Below are positions 1 through 13,100 of a stretch of DNA of 64,000 bases, piece by piece (the first letter of the stretch is position 1; each line of letters starts with the position of its first letter). The notes under the pieces are model-generated. The model was not told the DNA's origin and searched no databases. It saw only the letters and a list, made by a program, of their open reading frames with translations. The DNA is from Notospermus geniculatus (taxonomy: Eukaryota; Nemertea; Pilidiophora; Heteronemertea; Lineidae): contig NMRB01002492.1 in NCBI GenBank assembly GCA_002633025.1, forward strand, positions 6,509-70,508. The letters run 5' to 3'. The position numbers and the translations under genes were made by a program.

Positions 1-229
1 GTATCAAACTAAAGGTAATGAAGTGTAGGTTTGAACTGACCTACTTCCATGACCTAGTGACCTACTTAAAGACTAGTTGAACCAAGGTAGTCATGTTTGG
101 TATCAAACTTAGGGTAATGAAGTGTAGGTTTGAAGTGACCTACTTCCATGACCTACTGACCTACTTAAAGACCAGTTGAGCCAAGGTAGTCATGTTTGGT
201 ATCAAACTAAAGGTAATGAAATGTAATAA
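1..229. repeat. 99-bp tandem repeat, about 2.3 copies, cut by the window start
   Basis: The start GTATCAAACT recurs at 1, 100 and 199, an exact 99-bp period. Units contain repeated TGACCTACTT blocks. The third copy decays after about 30 bases. The array probably continues to the left. Confidence 0.9.
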
Positions 230-419
230 ATGACAGGTGGCGATCATTGATGGGGCATTCTGTTCCATAACTGGAGAACTGCTTCATCAATCAAATTCAC
301 ATGTCAGCTGAGCGCATCGCCCTTGGGCGACTTGTTATATTCTTAGTTTACTTTCTTTGCTCAGGTGGAAAAACTTGTGACTTTATCACCTGTGCTGATT
401 GATTATTTTATATTTCCAG

Positions 420-3400
420 ATGTACGTACAAAACAATACCAAAAACATTAGATTGAACAAAACGAATGCTGCACCTCGTGGCTCGCGAATTGGCGGTGTG
501 CCAAATTCGTACAACTTCTTTGCGAAAGAAGTCTTGCCATCAATGCCAGGTATGTGCCTACACTGCGAATAAAGTATTTTGTTGCCGATTTTAGTGGGGG
601 AATGTTTCATTGTCCCTTACATTACATGTAACAAGTGAATTGGATGCTCTGTACATGCGGTGAGAACTTTTTACTATAGGCCTACTGAATTATGCTTGGT
701 GTTTTTATTTCAGCGGAGCTTGACAGTGCTGAAAAGTTCAAGCAATTGAAATGTCAGTGGGCCGGCCTCAATACAACCGATAAGAAGAGATACACAGACA
801 TGCGTGAAGAATTCAAAAATAACCCGCCACAGATGGATGACGCTATGAAAAGTCAGAGACTTAAGAATGTCATTATCAACCAACGTGCTTCGAACCTTGT
901 GGGTGTTTTAATCTGACATCAATCGCATTTTCTCATTGTTTGGTTTTGTTGTTTGGGCTGAAACATTGCAGCTTTGCTGAATTTGTGAAATCATTTTTCG
1001 GAGTTTATGTTTTCGTTTTAAGCTGGAATTCAGGGCATGACACGACATGAACAGTGTGCAGATATCGCCTGCAAACTGATTTGGCTTGATTCATTCATTG
1101 AATATGATATTTTTAAAAATGTCTATGCCGTTTTAAATCTACATCGTACTGAGTAAGTGATGAATGATACTTCCCTGCTTCAGTTGTTGGCTATTGAATT
1201 TTTTTGGGTCAGACTGGCATTTTGTATGAGTAACTGACAGAATGTTTCATAAAGTGACTATAGCTAATGGTATCTTTAACCGAATGGAAAATGCATTCAT
1301 GATACCGCCACTTAATGAAACATGCCCTTGGCTAATTACATTGCTTGTTTGGGAATTCACTGAAAATGTCCATGGAAATCTGTGTCAGAAGTCTTTGAAA
1401 AGTCATTTTTGTCAGTTGGGTGTATTACCTTTTTTTATTTCCTTTTTATTTATAGATGAAAGACATTCACGAGTTGGGCGCTGATGCGTTTCTCATTGTC
1501 ATTGATAAAAACAGCCGAAGAAAGTATTATGAGGCTACACCATCTGCCCTTGGTTTTTATGAATCCAAGGGATTTCAGGATGCCTATGAAAGCTTTAGAT
1601 GCTTCACAATGAAAGGTAGGCCTGCGCATAGTGTTATTGATGTTTGAAAATCCAAGTGTGGACCTCAGCTTCATGTATGTACATGTAAAAGAATGGTAAT
1701 CTTAACAACCCATGTAATTTTGTATCATTTTTTCAGATTCGGATACAAGTGCATCTGTGCAGGTGCAGCATGTGCAACAGGAAAGTGAAAATCTGAGTAC
1801 CTTACAGAAAAAGTTCAGAACGAATTTCAATGCTTTGTACGGTAAGTAATGAAGCGTCTTCAACGTACACAGTCATGTAACAGTTATCCTCAACAAAGCA
1901 AGAAGTCTGCCTTTTTCATCTCGGATCCAATAATAAAATACGTTGTGTGTGAAAAAAAATTGATCTTTTCTGTCTCTACAGCTTCATACCTTGGACTTCC
2001 ATCAGCAAATTTTCCATACAAAAAGTTTGTCAATGGAACCCTACCACACGTGGTGATGGGGATACCTTCAGGTGTAACCTTGCGGCCTATTGGGGGAATG
2101 GGTACCAAGGAAATCAACCTTCTTTTGGAGGCCATTGATGGGAAGAAAATTTCTTTCCATCCGAAAGAAGATGCACATGGGTATGTACGCTTAGTATCAG
2201 TGCTTTTTTCCTCTCGTAATGGTAGTTTGCTGTAATAACCCATTCCTTGGCCATGGTGTTGTCTTTCATTTAACGTTGACATCATATTTCATCGTCTCTC
2301 AATTGATGCAGATGAAATTCCATTTGCAGTTGTCAGACATAGTCATAGACATCATAGAGATACATGAAGCTTCACATAATCATATAATGACTCCTGCCTC
2401 TTGTGCACTATTTTATATTTATTCATACCAAACTGGTTAAAAATTGTCATGAATGATTTACATGATAAAGAACGGGTGTGGGATATACATGCACCGGGTA
2501 GATTGTAATTTGATTTGAATGTTACATGTACATTTTCTAGGACAAACTTTGAATCAAGGGAAGAAAGCCCTGAGCCTGGGACAAGTCAGTCCGATTCAGA
2601 ATATCAACCAGTTGTTGATCTGTGTATGTACTTGATTATTTTTGTATTCTGAATAGTTGTTATCCATGTTGCATGTGTATTGGCTATACGCTCAATATGG
2701 TGATACAAATTTATAATCAAAATGAGCATGGTTATATTTATAGTGTTGCCCTGAACGATTCCAGGTTTCTTCTTAAAGCTTCACTTTTCTTTACTTTTTT
2801 CAAAGGGAATAAAATTTGCCTATGATGTCAAATCATTTACATTATAGCAAGTGAGTTGGTGTGTGTAAATATTAAACAGCATTTTTTGCACCAGTTATAA
2901 TGAAGTAAATTGTTAATACCGAGACGCAGTAATAATCCATTGTTTTTCACTTACAGGAAGTTCTGAATATGAGGATCTAATTGGTCAAGGCGCTTCTGTC
3001 ATTGAAAATTTTGATATTTTTTCAGTGGTAAGATTTAAAAAATACATTCTAGTTCATTCATTCCTTTCCATTGTGATGGATCTTCCTTTTTCACAGTGTA
3101 CACATACATGTAGCATCCAGTCTATTATTCCTCTTTACTCTTCTTTCAGCATTCAGACATGGCCAATACAAACAACTCAATTACTTTGCCTGATATTACA
3201 AAAGGTAATAATTTTCACCTACTTTGTTATTGTTAATGGAATATTGAAGTGAAATGTGACATTGAGTCAGTTGATATCAACAACAGTGGGGGTGCCACTT
3301 TATGGATTAATAATAATAATGTACACAAGTTCTTATTTTGCGCATTTCCAGTTGACCTGCTCAATGCGCTTCACATTATTACCCCAGCCATAGGTCTGTT

Positions 3401-6069
3401 CATTCCAATTTACTTTCCCCACTCCCCAGGGAGTATTACAGTCCCGGACCCTATTCACTTCGCACTCATTGTGTCCTCCTCAAGTATTGTTGGGTGGTTT
3501 ACTTGTCTCTTAACTGCGATTTTGAATTGGGCTTGTGGTGGCCAGTCAAGATCCTCTCCGTCACTGAGGTTCCATATTGAGTGAGATGCATTTTTTTCAG
3601 TCGCAGGAAGTTCAGAGATTGACGAGGCTTCAGCCAATGAAGATTTGGAGAGTAGGCCTAACTATGCTGTTGATGTGGTGGTAAGTACACATGTATAGGA
3701 CAGCACAATAGCAGAGCACCGTGTGTACATAATATCGGTCAGTACTTATTAATTCAGCAGCAGATTTATTGAGATAACAGGAGAGGTCGTCCTGCACAAT
3801 TTCAGCAAATTTTCGACCCCAACCGGGGTCTTCGTCATGCGCTTTCTAGTAGTAAACCCCAGATTTATTGAGCAAGTTCTTTAGCTATTAATAATTTCCA
3901 TAACATTAGTTTGCTTATTTGTAGGAGTATCGAATTCAGTGTATTACCTTTCACAAAATTCTCCATTACCTGTACAATAATATCTCATTTCAGAGCTCAG
4001 AAATAACCACCCCTAAACCTGCAGTCACTTTGCCTGAGGTTAGAAATGGTAATTATACTTATCTTAATGTATCGTCACTGATGAATGTGTGGCTGATGCC
4101 TATTACGTCTTTTAATATTAATTTCACCCTGAATCTGTTGTAACGTGACTCTGACCTTCATAAATGGTTTCCTGCACCTCTCTTTTGTTCTGACATATGA
4201 AGGTCCTTGCTGCCCTTGTGTTAAAAGGATATTTTGTCCTCACTAGTGTGCATGTATCCAATGATAAAGATGGCAGATGAAGTGTATTCAGTTGGCTGCG
4301 AAGTGGTGTAGCTGTAGCTAGCCACCTGCATTGGGCATAAACGTCATTTTCTTAAGAAAATAATATGGTTTATTTTCAGCTGAACGCCAAAAAAAGGGGA
4401 AAGGGGCAGGGAAAAAAACAAAGGTGAGCCATTCGTGCATCTACAGAAATTAATATTTAATTAAAAAGTTCCATATCAACAAAATTTTTGGTTCAACTAA
4501 TTTAATCCCTACCATGTATGTGGTGTTGACTTAAATGTACCAAGTACATTATGTTACGATTATGATACATTTGGATGATTTCTCTTTTTCAGAATTCTGA
4601 CACAGCAGTTGCTACACCAGTCCATCTGCCTGAGGTTACAGGCATGACAGAAGGTAATATTTTCACCTGCATCATGCATTTGCCTGTTGAACGGATGTGT
4701 GTCATGACAGAATGCCTGTTCATTTCATCCATCCTCTTATTGGAATACACTCTCCTCTGTGACATTTGTATGTAATGTTAAGATGCCTATCCACGGGATA
4801 GTTTTCTCCCATGAGGTGGCTATCAATGGGGCAACTCGACTGTGAGCAGATGTGTTTGTCATTGATCTCAGCACAAGCCCGGCACAAACAATGATGAAAT
4901 GCCCATTTTGAGCCAACTTCTGTGAGAAAACTCTCACGTGGAGAGGTGCCTTTCATCTCGGAGGGCAAACTTGCACCAGAAATCTCTCATGTGGAGAGGC
5001 ACCTTTATTCTGCATCTACTGCGCTCATTATGGCCACACGCCTTGCCTGTGAAGTTCGAAATCTTGTTAAAGGACCACAGTATGTGATCTCTAATTGCAG
5101 ATTTTTCTGTGGTGATGTCATGTGCACAAGCTCTATATAGACTACTATTAGGTGGAAAGATGGGTAGCTGGATGAGATAACATAATATCGTTTATTTTCA
5201 GAAGAACCTAAAAAGAGGAAACAAACAGGAAAGAAATCAAAGGTGAGCAGCTATTGTACATTCGCGCACACTGATATTATCCTTTTGAAGTGGTATGAAT
5301 TGCTGACTACCGGTAACATCAATTAGGCCTGAATTCGAGGCTTCCAAATACTAGTATGTCGTTATTGCAAAACTACACTTTGCACTTTTTATTCTTGGAA
5401 TAATGGCTGGTATTCATAAAAGTTAGCAAATGCTTTTACTTCTAGTTTTGTAGTAGGCTACATGGGAAACTACTGTGCAAATTTTAAGTCAAAGCATCTG
5501 CTAACTTTTATGAATACCAGCCAATGTGCCTTCTTTTTATAAGACATTTACTTTGTGCACCTTCATCCTTTTTTCATTTGCCTTGGTCACACCTGTAATT
5601 CAATAAAATGCCACGTGCCTGTTATCTAATTTCAGACTGTGAAAAAGAAGTCCAAGTCATCCAGTGAGTACTTTTTTCTTTCTTTGCATATATAGTCTGT
5701 GCCGGTGATATGGTTTTTTTCTCTATAAAAATGTCGTTTCACAGTTTCCAACTATAACAAAATTGCATGTAACTGGTACTTGGCTAAAACACATACTTAT
5801 CTGCTTTTTTGCCTTTGGCTATGCAGTAACTGGAATTTAATTTCATTGAAATTAATTTAATATTATTTCATTGTTTTGTTTCAGATCAGCGGGTGTATGA
5901 TATAGAAAAAATACTTGATGATGAAAGAAGGAATAAAAGATTATTTTTCCTGGTGAAATGGAAAGGTTTTCCCAGTTCCGAAAATAGTTGGGAGCCAATG
6001 GAGAATTTTGAGTCGTTGGATCATATTGCTCTCTATTTTGAATCAAAGAAGCAAGTCAGCAATGCCTGA
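420..6069 (+). CDS. HMG-box and chromodomain protein, 15 exons
   Basis: Exons: 420-549, 714-898, 1456-1615, 1737-1841, 1982-2180, 2541-2621, 2961-3027, 3150-3204, 3601-3680, 3994-4048, 4380-4423, 4593-4653, 5202-5242, 5636-5663, 5885-6069 (about 491 aa). All have AG/GT borders and matching phases. Exons 1-2 encode an HMG-box-like fold (PNSYNFFAKEVLPSM, then KCQWAGLNTTDKKRY). Exons 3-5 encode a middle region I do not recognise. Exon 15 encodes a chromodomain (VYDIEKILDDERR, LVKWKGFPSSENSWEP) and ends at TGA. The linker is acidic and lysine-rich with duplicated cassettes: TLPDITK, TLPEVRN and HLPEVTG in exons 8, 10 and 12; KKGKGAGKK and KKRKQTGKK in exons 11 and 13. A nuclear chromatin-binding role follows from the two domains, but the targets are unknown. 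ATG 420 directly follows an acceptor-like TTCCAG, so an upstream noncoding exon is likely. The exon 6/7 junction is uncertain. Confidence 0.8.
3783..3850 (+). repeat. Dispersed repeat, copy 1 of 2
   Basis: The stretch GAGGTCGTCCTGCA to CTTCGTCATGCGC contains CGACCCCAACCGGGGTC. It matches, in inverse orientation, 26706-26769 in an intron of the KDZ gene. It lies in intron 9 of the HMG/chromodomain gene. Confidence 0.65.
5404..5523. mobile_element. Foldback MITE with TATTCATAAA ends, 120 bp
   Basis: TGGCTGGTATTCATAAAAGT on the left mirrors ACTTTTATGAATACCAGCCA on the right. The arms are about 33 bp with few mismatches. It sits in intron 13 of the HMG/chromodomain gene. Related ends occur at 6726-6840 and 30505-30628. 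Confidence 0.85.
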
Positions 6070-6099
6070 ACTGAATCAAACACAGTTTGTTAATGTGGT

Positions 6100-6105
6100 A
6101 ATAAA
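6100..6105 (+). terminator. AATAAA polyadenylation signal
   Basis: An AATAAA hexamer lies 31 bases after the TGA of the HMG/chromodomain gene. Other AT-rich candidates follow, so use of this one is an inference. Confidence 0.4.
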
Positions 6106-6725
6106 TATTAACTTGAACTTCTTGATGCTGGTGTCTGGTAGCAGCATATTAACAATTATTTCATCCAGTTTATTCTATTTAAGTGAATACAATTATCTTT
6201 GGCTCTTGACTGAGCCGTAACTTGATCATGGACTTTTATTTTCATGTTTTGTTCAGTTTCAAGATTATGTTGAACTCTTCTCTGGAGTTGTTCAGAGAGC
6301 ACTAGTGGATTTCAATCTTGGCCTTCACTGACAGTGTGTTGTGTATGAATCACCCTGATACATTGTAATCAGATGAATGAAACATTTAGTTTGTAATTAA
6401 ATGAATTTCACAAACAAATCATCTGGTTGTTGATTTATGTGGAAAACAGAATTGCATATTGTTCACTATCAGCTTTGTGAGTAAGGTCCGTGTTCATTTT
6501 ACTGAAGTAAAATTCATTTATGGTCCATTTATACTTATCAGTCCATTCTTTTCAATTGTCACCAAAATAACAACCGGTACCGGTAGTGGCCTAGTATACT
6601 CAGTAACACAGGCCAAGTGGCGGTCTCAGAGCTAATCTATTGTGCGGCAGCTTATTATTGCAGCCTGTCACCTGATCTCGGTTCACTGCCCATTACTACA
6701 ACCCATTCCTAAACTCAAGCCAAGA

Positions 6726-6840
6726 GGGTCGTATACATAAAGCGTCTTAGGCCGGTTCCAAGTGTAGTGGTGAAGTACACTTGGAACCGGCCTAAGACGG
6801 TTCTAATGATACATGTAGAACGGCTTTATGAATACAACCC
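6726..6840. mobile_element. Foldback element, 115 bp
   Basis: A perfect 23-bp stem (6744-6766 with 6776-6798, 9-nt loop) is nested in imperfect outer arms (GGGTCGTATACATAAAGC and GCTTTATGAATACAACCC). The outer ends resemble the TATTCATAAA foldbacks. It lies downstream of the HMG/chromodomain gene. Confidence 0.8.
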
Positions 6841-7295
6841 AGAATGTTCAGGAGTCGTTGGCCGATCGATTGAGGCATGTGAAATCGATTGCAGACAAAT
6901 AAAAAAGTGTGTGACGAGTGGTAAACGGAACCAGGCGGGAAAGGGCTTGCCGGTAATTCGAATAACAATCATGCATTGATCGACTGAGCTGCAATCACCC
7001 GCTTTTTGGTTTTGTTTTGCACTTAATTGGTTGATGATTTAGATGAAGTATTTGTTTTACCTGATAGTAAACTTAGTTCCCCAGGTGCCTACAGAGAGAT
7101 TTTGGCGCTATCCGAGTCAGTGAAATCTTCCCGTAACCCCAAAAATGTGAATCAAGGCATTTTTAGACCTTAATTAGTTTATAACGGGTAACTGAAACAA
7201 TTTTTTGAGAACTCTATGGGCACCTGCATGTATTTCAAGGTCAAGGAATAAAGAAACAGATTTTTTACAAATTATTTGACATTGTTGGTACTTAA

Positions 7296-7316
7296 AGGAG
7301 CTCGACGTCCAAGTTG
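7296..7316 (+). repeat. Kolobok left terminal inverted repeat
   Basis: 21 bp beginning AGGAGCTCGACGTCCAAG, directly after TTAA. It is the exact reverse complement of 15599-15619. Confidence 0.93.
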
Positions 7317-8246
7317 TAAACAAACTGGTTTGTTTACAAACATTGGCCAGCAAACTAGTTCCATTGCTTCGTGTAGGTGGCAGTACCAGTAGCGCCAGAT
7401 CGCCAAGTTGTAAACACGCCTGGTTCCCGGTCCAATGCAACTCACTCGTGTGTACCATATACACACGGCTTCGTCAGTCATTTGATATGAGTTGACATTG
7501 TTTGCTTTGTGCATGATAGGCCTACCGGTACGTGCGGGATGCAGCCGAATGGATTCGTAAACAAGTTGCTGTATGACAACGTTAGGAATAAATGCTGAAA
7601 TGATAAGGAGACCAAAAGGTCAACCGTCTGATTGCCATTTTTCTTTGTATTTATTTGTGCATGTGTGAATAAATTTATTAGCTATTCTCAGATTCTCTTT
7701 GCAAAACAAGCAATATCAGACGTCATGTTCGTTTCTTGGCTTAGGCCCCATGGTTGGGCCTAGCTTTCCTTCTGTAAGTAGGCTAGGCCTACCGGGTAGG
7801 GGGCCTATCGCGAAAGGCCCTTGGCCGATCAGTTCAGTTGGGTAGGCCCCCCTAGTCCTAGGTCTAATACGTGGTTAGCATCATGATTTACCATGCCTGG
7901 GATGAAATAGGTCAAGGGACCATCTCCACTTGCCATGCCAAACACAACATGAAGATGGGATGTTTCACAGTGTCAAATTGGCACTGTAAAAACAAGGTAG
8001 AAGAAAACCAACTTACTTTGGGAAAGCAGATGGACAATCATAGTGCAGGAAAAAACTTATTTTCATTCATAGGCCTACATCTTGTACACCAGCAACAACC
8101 CAGCATTGTGTCCAATTGTAAAAAAAATGAGGAGATAGTCCCTTCATTGAACCAGGCATGAGAAGGGCACAATAAACATTGTACCAGTGTATGATTGGGG
8201 CAGAAGACAATGGGCCACACTGGAACTGAGAACCACACAACACAGG

Positions 8247-10132
8247 ATGATGGATGATCCTTTTGTGCCATCAGGGGCAGCAGAAAGTTGGGGTTCTGAC
8301 CCAAGGTGGTGCAATTGTGGCAACCTGTGCAACAGGACTTCAGGAAGAGGAGCATGTCCCTGCCTGATTAGGGGCGTGCATTGTTCGTCGGCATGTACAT
8401 GTGGTACAAAAAAACAAATTTGTACCAACCGTGGAAATGACTCGGAGGAGGAGAGTGAGGAAGGGAACCTCAGCGAGGAAGTTTGGGTAAGGAAGTGCAT
8501 AGGTCTATTCTATTTTATCTGGATCTCCCCATACTGGCATCATTCACAATATGGTCTTTCTCCATAATGTTGTGTTGTGCAACAAGTGCTCTTTCATGCA
8601 TGTCATCAGTATGTCATACTGATGACTCCTTGGTGTTGAGGGAGGTCATGGCCCTAGTATTATTAGCACTGGCATTTTTCATGTTCACTTACAAATGCCA
8701 GCTTTGGCTAATGATGTATCCACAATTTAGGAACACACCCAGGTCTCTGGAGAAGAGTCTGCCATATCGACAGGGGAGGAAAGCCCAATGCTGCAGCAGG
8801 AATTTTCACTGAAGACGAGAAAACGCAAGGTATGTATTCATAACATGTTCCATTGTTTCAATGTAGCAGTGATAGTTCCAGCTGAAAGAAAAGTGTGGCC
8901 ACATCCTAAGATAGGCCAAACATATGTGCACAATGCAGCTGACTGGATGAAAAGAGAAAATGTTCTAACAATTCACTGTACAAGAAATGTAAAAAAGACA
9001 ATTTTTTACAATGGGTCTTACTGAGTTTTTATTTACAATGATGAGGAAAACATTCAATACTTTCAGGGACCAATTACAAAGAAAAGGCAAAAATCTTTAG
9101 GAAAGAAGGTAAGAAAGAATATGTAAAATTGAAGTTGATACTCCAAAGCTATCATATCATTTTGTTTATTTGGAATTCTGAACATTCAAAAAGCTAGCCG
9201 TGCTTGTTTTTTTCTGTGACACACTGATTATGATCGAAGCACACTAATAACATACAATCAATTTTTAATCCATATCTGCACTGGTCATATACTCTTTTGG
9301 CAGCATACAAAGCAATCAACACAGCCCAGAACACCACACAGTCCAGCTGTGAAGACCAGGCAATCAAGGTCAAAGCAATCAACACAGTTCAGAAGACCAC
9401 AGATTCCAGCTGAGACGACCAGGCAACCTGCATCAATATCACCTATTCCCACTACAACAGATGAAATAAAGGTAAGTAAAGGGATGTTGCCAGTTAGTCA
9501 ATAAAAAGTGTACTGCATTCGTGCCCAATAGGCCGGTTGTAAACCCACTGACAGGCATGTTCATTTCAACTACTAGTATTGTATTACAACACAACGGTTA
9601 TCTTTCAGGAACAAACCACGCTGATGCATCATCACTCACTCCAAGATCGAGTCGTGGGCTTTTTCAGCAAGCATCAGGATATGTGGCAAGAGTTTACTGG
9701 AAGTTGCTCTACTGGGGTACCACCATCACCACCTCCACCACCACCAGAACATGATGAAGATATTCCCCCTTGGTGTCGATGTGATCATTGTCGACCCATG
9801 CCCACTCCAGATGAGGAGCTGTGTTGCAGGAGACAGCGGGGACGAGGTCAGTGTGTGACTATTGGAGACAATTCCAAAATTACATTATTGACAGAGGAAA
9901 TTTAGTGATAGCTATTGCCGACAGGAATGATGTATTTGCACAAAATGACAATCCACAGAATAATGACACTTTACGTCACACTGCTTATCGGCAATACGTT
10001 CTCTGGCGACATGGACGGCTCGGGGCAGGCAACCGTGTAGTGATTCCTGCATGTGCAGTCAATGCAATTAGAAGGGCCTACCCTTCTCAGGATGGTCGAT
10101 ATGTCGGATACCGACCAGCTAGACTAAACTGA
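8247..10132 (+). pseudogene. P2X7-type cytoplasmic (ballast) domain protein carried by the Kolobok element, one frameshift
   Basis: Exons: 8247-8486, 8731-8829, 9067-9108, 9304-9471 and 9609-10132, all phase 0 (about 357 aa once the frame change is allowed for). Exon 1 has a cysteine-rich motif (RWCNCGNLCN, GRGACPC, ACTCGTKK). Exons 2-4 are basic and low complexity; exon 4 holds a ~60-nt internal duplication (two KQSTQ blocks). Exon 5 encodes WCRCDHCRPMPTPDEELCC, then AYRQYVLWRHGRLGAGNR, VIPACAV and IRRAYPSQDGRY. This is the Zn-binding domain best known from the intracellular tail of P2X7 receptors. There is no channel or transmembrane part, so it is not a receptor. The frame must change near 9870, after GQCVT, consistent with one lost base. 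The role in transposition is unknown; DNA or RNA binding is plausible. The start at 8247 is the first ATG in the open frame before the Cys motif. Confidence 0.82.
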
Positions 10133-10198
10133 ATTTGAAATACCAACATTGATGAGTCTCAGCAATCATGTGAAATGTTTTATAACAATCCTGTCATT

Positions 10199-13100
10199 TC
10201 AAAACCTTGTAACTTGTCTTTCTTTGAGTTCTTCCTTAGTTGGTTTGGGCACTGTCGTCACTCTCGACGAAATCCTGCGAGGGTCTTTCTCACCCAGTGG
10301 AAGCACAGTTTTCAATGGCACTGGATTGGTTGCTCTAGCATCCATTACTCTTTTGATGAGGCCAGGGATGTATGTGTATTTCTTTGGTTCTTTCACAGGA
10401 ACCAGGCACCAGAGTTTGGTGACCTTTGAATACCTTATTTTTGTCCTGAAAGAAAGAGAAATTACTTTTCTCTGGAGACTGTCAACATTTTAGTAAATCA
10501 AGTGTATCGATTGAGTGTATTAAACTTTTGACGTCAAACCATCCATGAAGATAATGAAAATAAATGCCCCGTGTTCAGCAATTTCAAGTCTTACAATATA
10601 TTGTGTACGAGTCCTTCCATTTCAACAGCAACAGGGTGAAAAAATGGTGTCTCTTCTTCCTGCAAGAAAATAATAACAACAAGTGGAAAATATTAGGACT
10701 TACTTGACTTCATCATTCTCAAGAACGTATTGCCTATCCTTGTGCATATTGTAATCGATTGCAGCAAGGAGGGTCCTGCTGTCATATCCAGGTGGCCTGA
10801 AAACAAATGATGTTCAGAATAGAATCACTTGGCAGACTTAGTACCATCACTGTTCACTGGGTGTCCATTTTATGCAAATCGTGCCAATGACACTTAGTAT
10901 ACATGTATCCAGAATGTGAAATACATACAGGTGGCTAAAGGTTAGGCAGTACCAAATAAAAGTTGCTTACTTGTAGGATATCCTCTTCGGGCAATACATC
11001 AAGATGTGATTGTGAAAACTTTCCAAGTCCCCGGTGTGCCTGAAGTCATAAAGAATACAGATGATTGTTCAAGAGGAAGTAATCTAGTAATTGACTTTCA
11101 TTACTGATCACTGAACCAGCTCACTATGTTGGTACTTCGCCTTTTGCTTGATGAAACCTACCTGAATCTGATGTGGTAGCTAAGGTTGTTGAGGAACCGT
11201 TTGTCAAATACTATCTCCTTTAGAACCTGATGTGCTGGTGAACCTGGCTTTATCCACGGTTTCCGTCTGTCTTCCTCATTCAAAGGACCATGGTCGCATT
11301 TTCCATTTGTCAGTCCCGTCGTATCCACCCATTCGTGTTCATTGCACACGTGATGCAAAACCTTTGTCCATGTCTCCTAAAAGATATTCAAATACATGTA
11401 CTTTATAGACCAAGACCCAAGGATATACTAACTAGGCCTTCCTTATTTTAGCTATATGAGAGGTGAAATCCATTATGGATCACATAGAATAAACCTAAAC
11501 ACTCAGACTTCGATAAACCTTGCCAAAGCTCACAAATCAAAGTTGTAAATGCAATCAATACTTTATGCCAATCTTACACACCTTTAACTTTTCAACACTT
11601 CCATCACAGTTCTTGCAGCAATACCAAAAATGGTTTCTAATTGCTGGAATCCATGCTAGAATATCTCGGCATCCTTTCTTCTTGGCAGCAGCCTGTTGGA
11701 AAGATAATGAAAGCAAGCAAAGTAATCATTTGACCATATTGGGATGCTGGAAGACAAGTTCCGCTGGCTACTGACAGGTATTTGGGCAAGCACTTTCCAA
11801 TGAACAACTGAACAAACAAACAAACAATATCAGTACTGATTTCAGTCTGCAAAGGCAACCGTGGTACATTTGCACAGACCAACGGATCCACTGCAGAGAC
11901 GACAGTTATGAATGGCAAGTTTCACACACCATCCACAGATATAGAGCCGTTGCTTATTCCTAACTGTCAGGCAGTTCAAACAATTCACAGTAGGGTGACA
12001 ATAATATACTTGCAATGTACAACAACAGTTTGGGACCTTCAGCAGTCTGAATACACAAGAACTCAGTCATTTCTCATTCAGTAACATTCAATATAATGAA
12101 CATACCTCAGCCAGTTTTTTTGTGAGATTCTTGCTCGTATGCCACATGTCGATTTGATGTTCGACGTCCTTGTACTCATCGCCTTTCTCTGGAAATTTAT
12201 ATTGAAATTTATTATACACATATGGGGGAGTGTCATCAGTCATGTTAATAGTGTACCGGTACTGTGATCCTCCAGGGCTGCAAATTTCCTCTGATATAAG
12301 TAAAACTTGGCAAATATATACCTGAACCAAAGAAGGAACAGTGCATTGTGTATAGGATTATTTTTATACTTACTCATCAGTGCTTTAATTTGAGGATGTG
12401 CATCCGTCACAACTTCACACTTTGACCTCTTTGTCTTCCATGTCTTTCATGGCCTTTATGAACCCGATCTTTTCCATATTAGTGCTTGCTCTATTTGATT
12501 CCTCACGGACGTCGGTGTTCTGGACAGTCAGGATTGCTTTCGTATCAAGGTCCATAAGGGAGTAAGTGCAATACTGTGCACTAAAACCGGGGGAATCGTT
12601 CCTCCCATCGCCAGAAACAACCACATGGTCCGAGAGCTGGCCAATCAACTGTTCTTGCTGCTCCTGCCAGTACTGCTTGATCACATGATGCATATATAAT
12701 CTTTGGATGCTGAAAGTAGAATCATTGTCAAGCACTGTACTGTAGTCTTGCGGTTGGGGAGGGGGGGGGGGGTAAGTTAATTTAACCTTAGCTGCAAATA
12801 AGAAGCAAAAACTTACCTGTTAAAAGTTGTGGCTGACACAAAACCAACATTTGCAAAGTTAAACATCATGGTCGACTTTCTCATGTTCCCTCCAGACAGT
12901 AGCAAAGAAATCGCCATGATCAAGTTTCCAGCGTACATCTTGGTGAACAGAGGCTGCGACGACCAACTGTCTTTGTGCTTTGGACTCCCTTCACATTCCC
13001 ACATGAAGATATGACAGGTTCCCCTCTTAGCTGTCCTGAATGTCAATGAAGCACTACACTTAGAACAGGTAGTGCCAATGGCCTTCTTCACAAGCACATC

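Noticed and set aside
8038-8500. Minus-strand frames over the first exon of the P2X7-domain gene
   Set aside because: Shadows of the Cys-rich plus-strand exon.
10595-10660. Possible extra transposase exon (EEETPFFHPV reading)
   Set aside because: Its phase does not match the upstream donor, whereas skipping it joins 10704 to 10445 in frame and keeps the expected family spacing.
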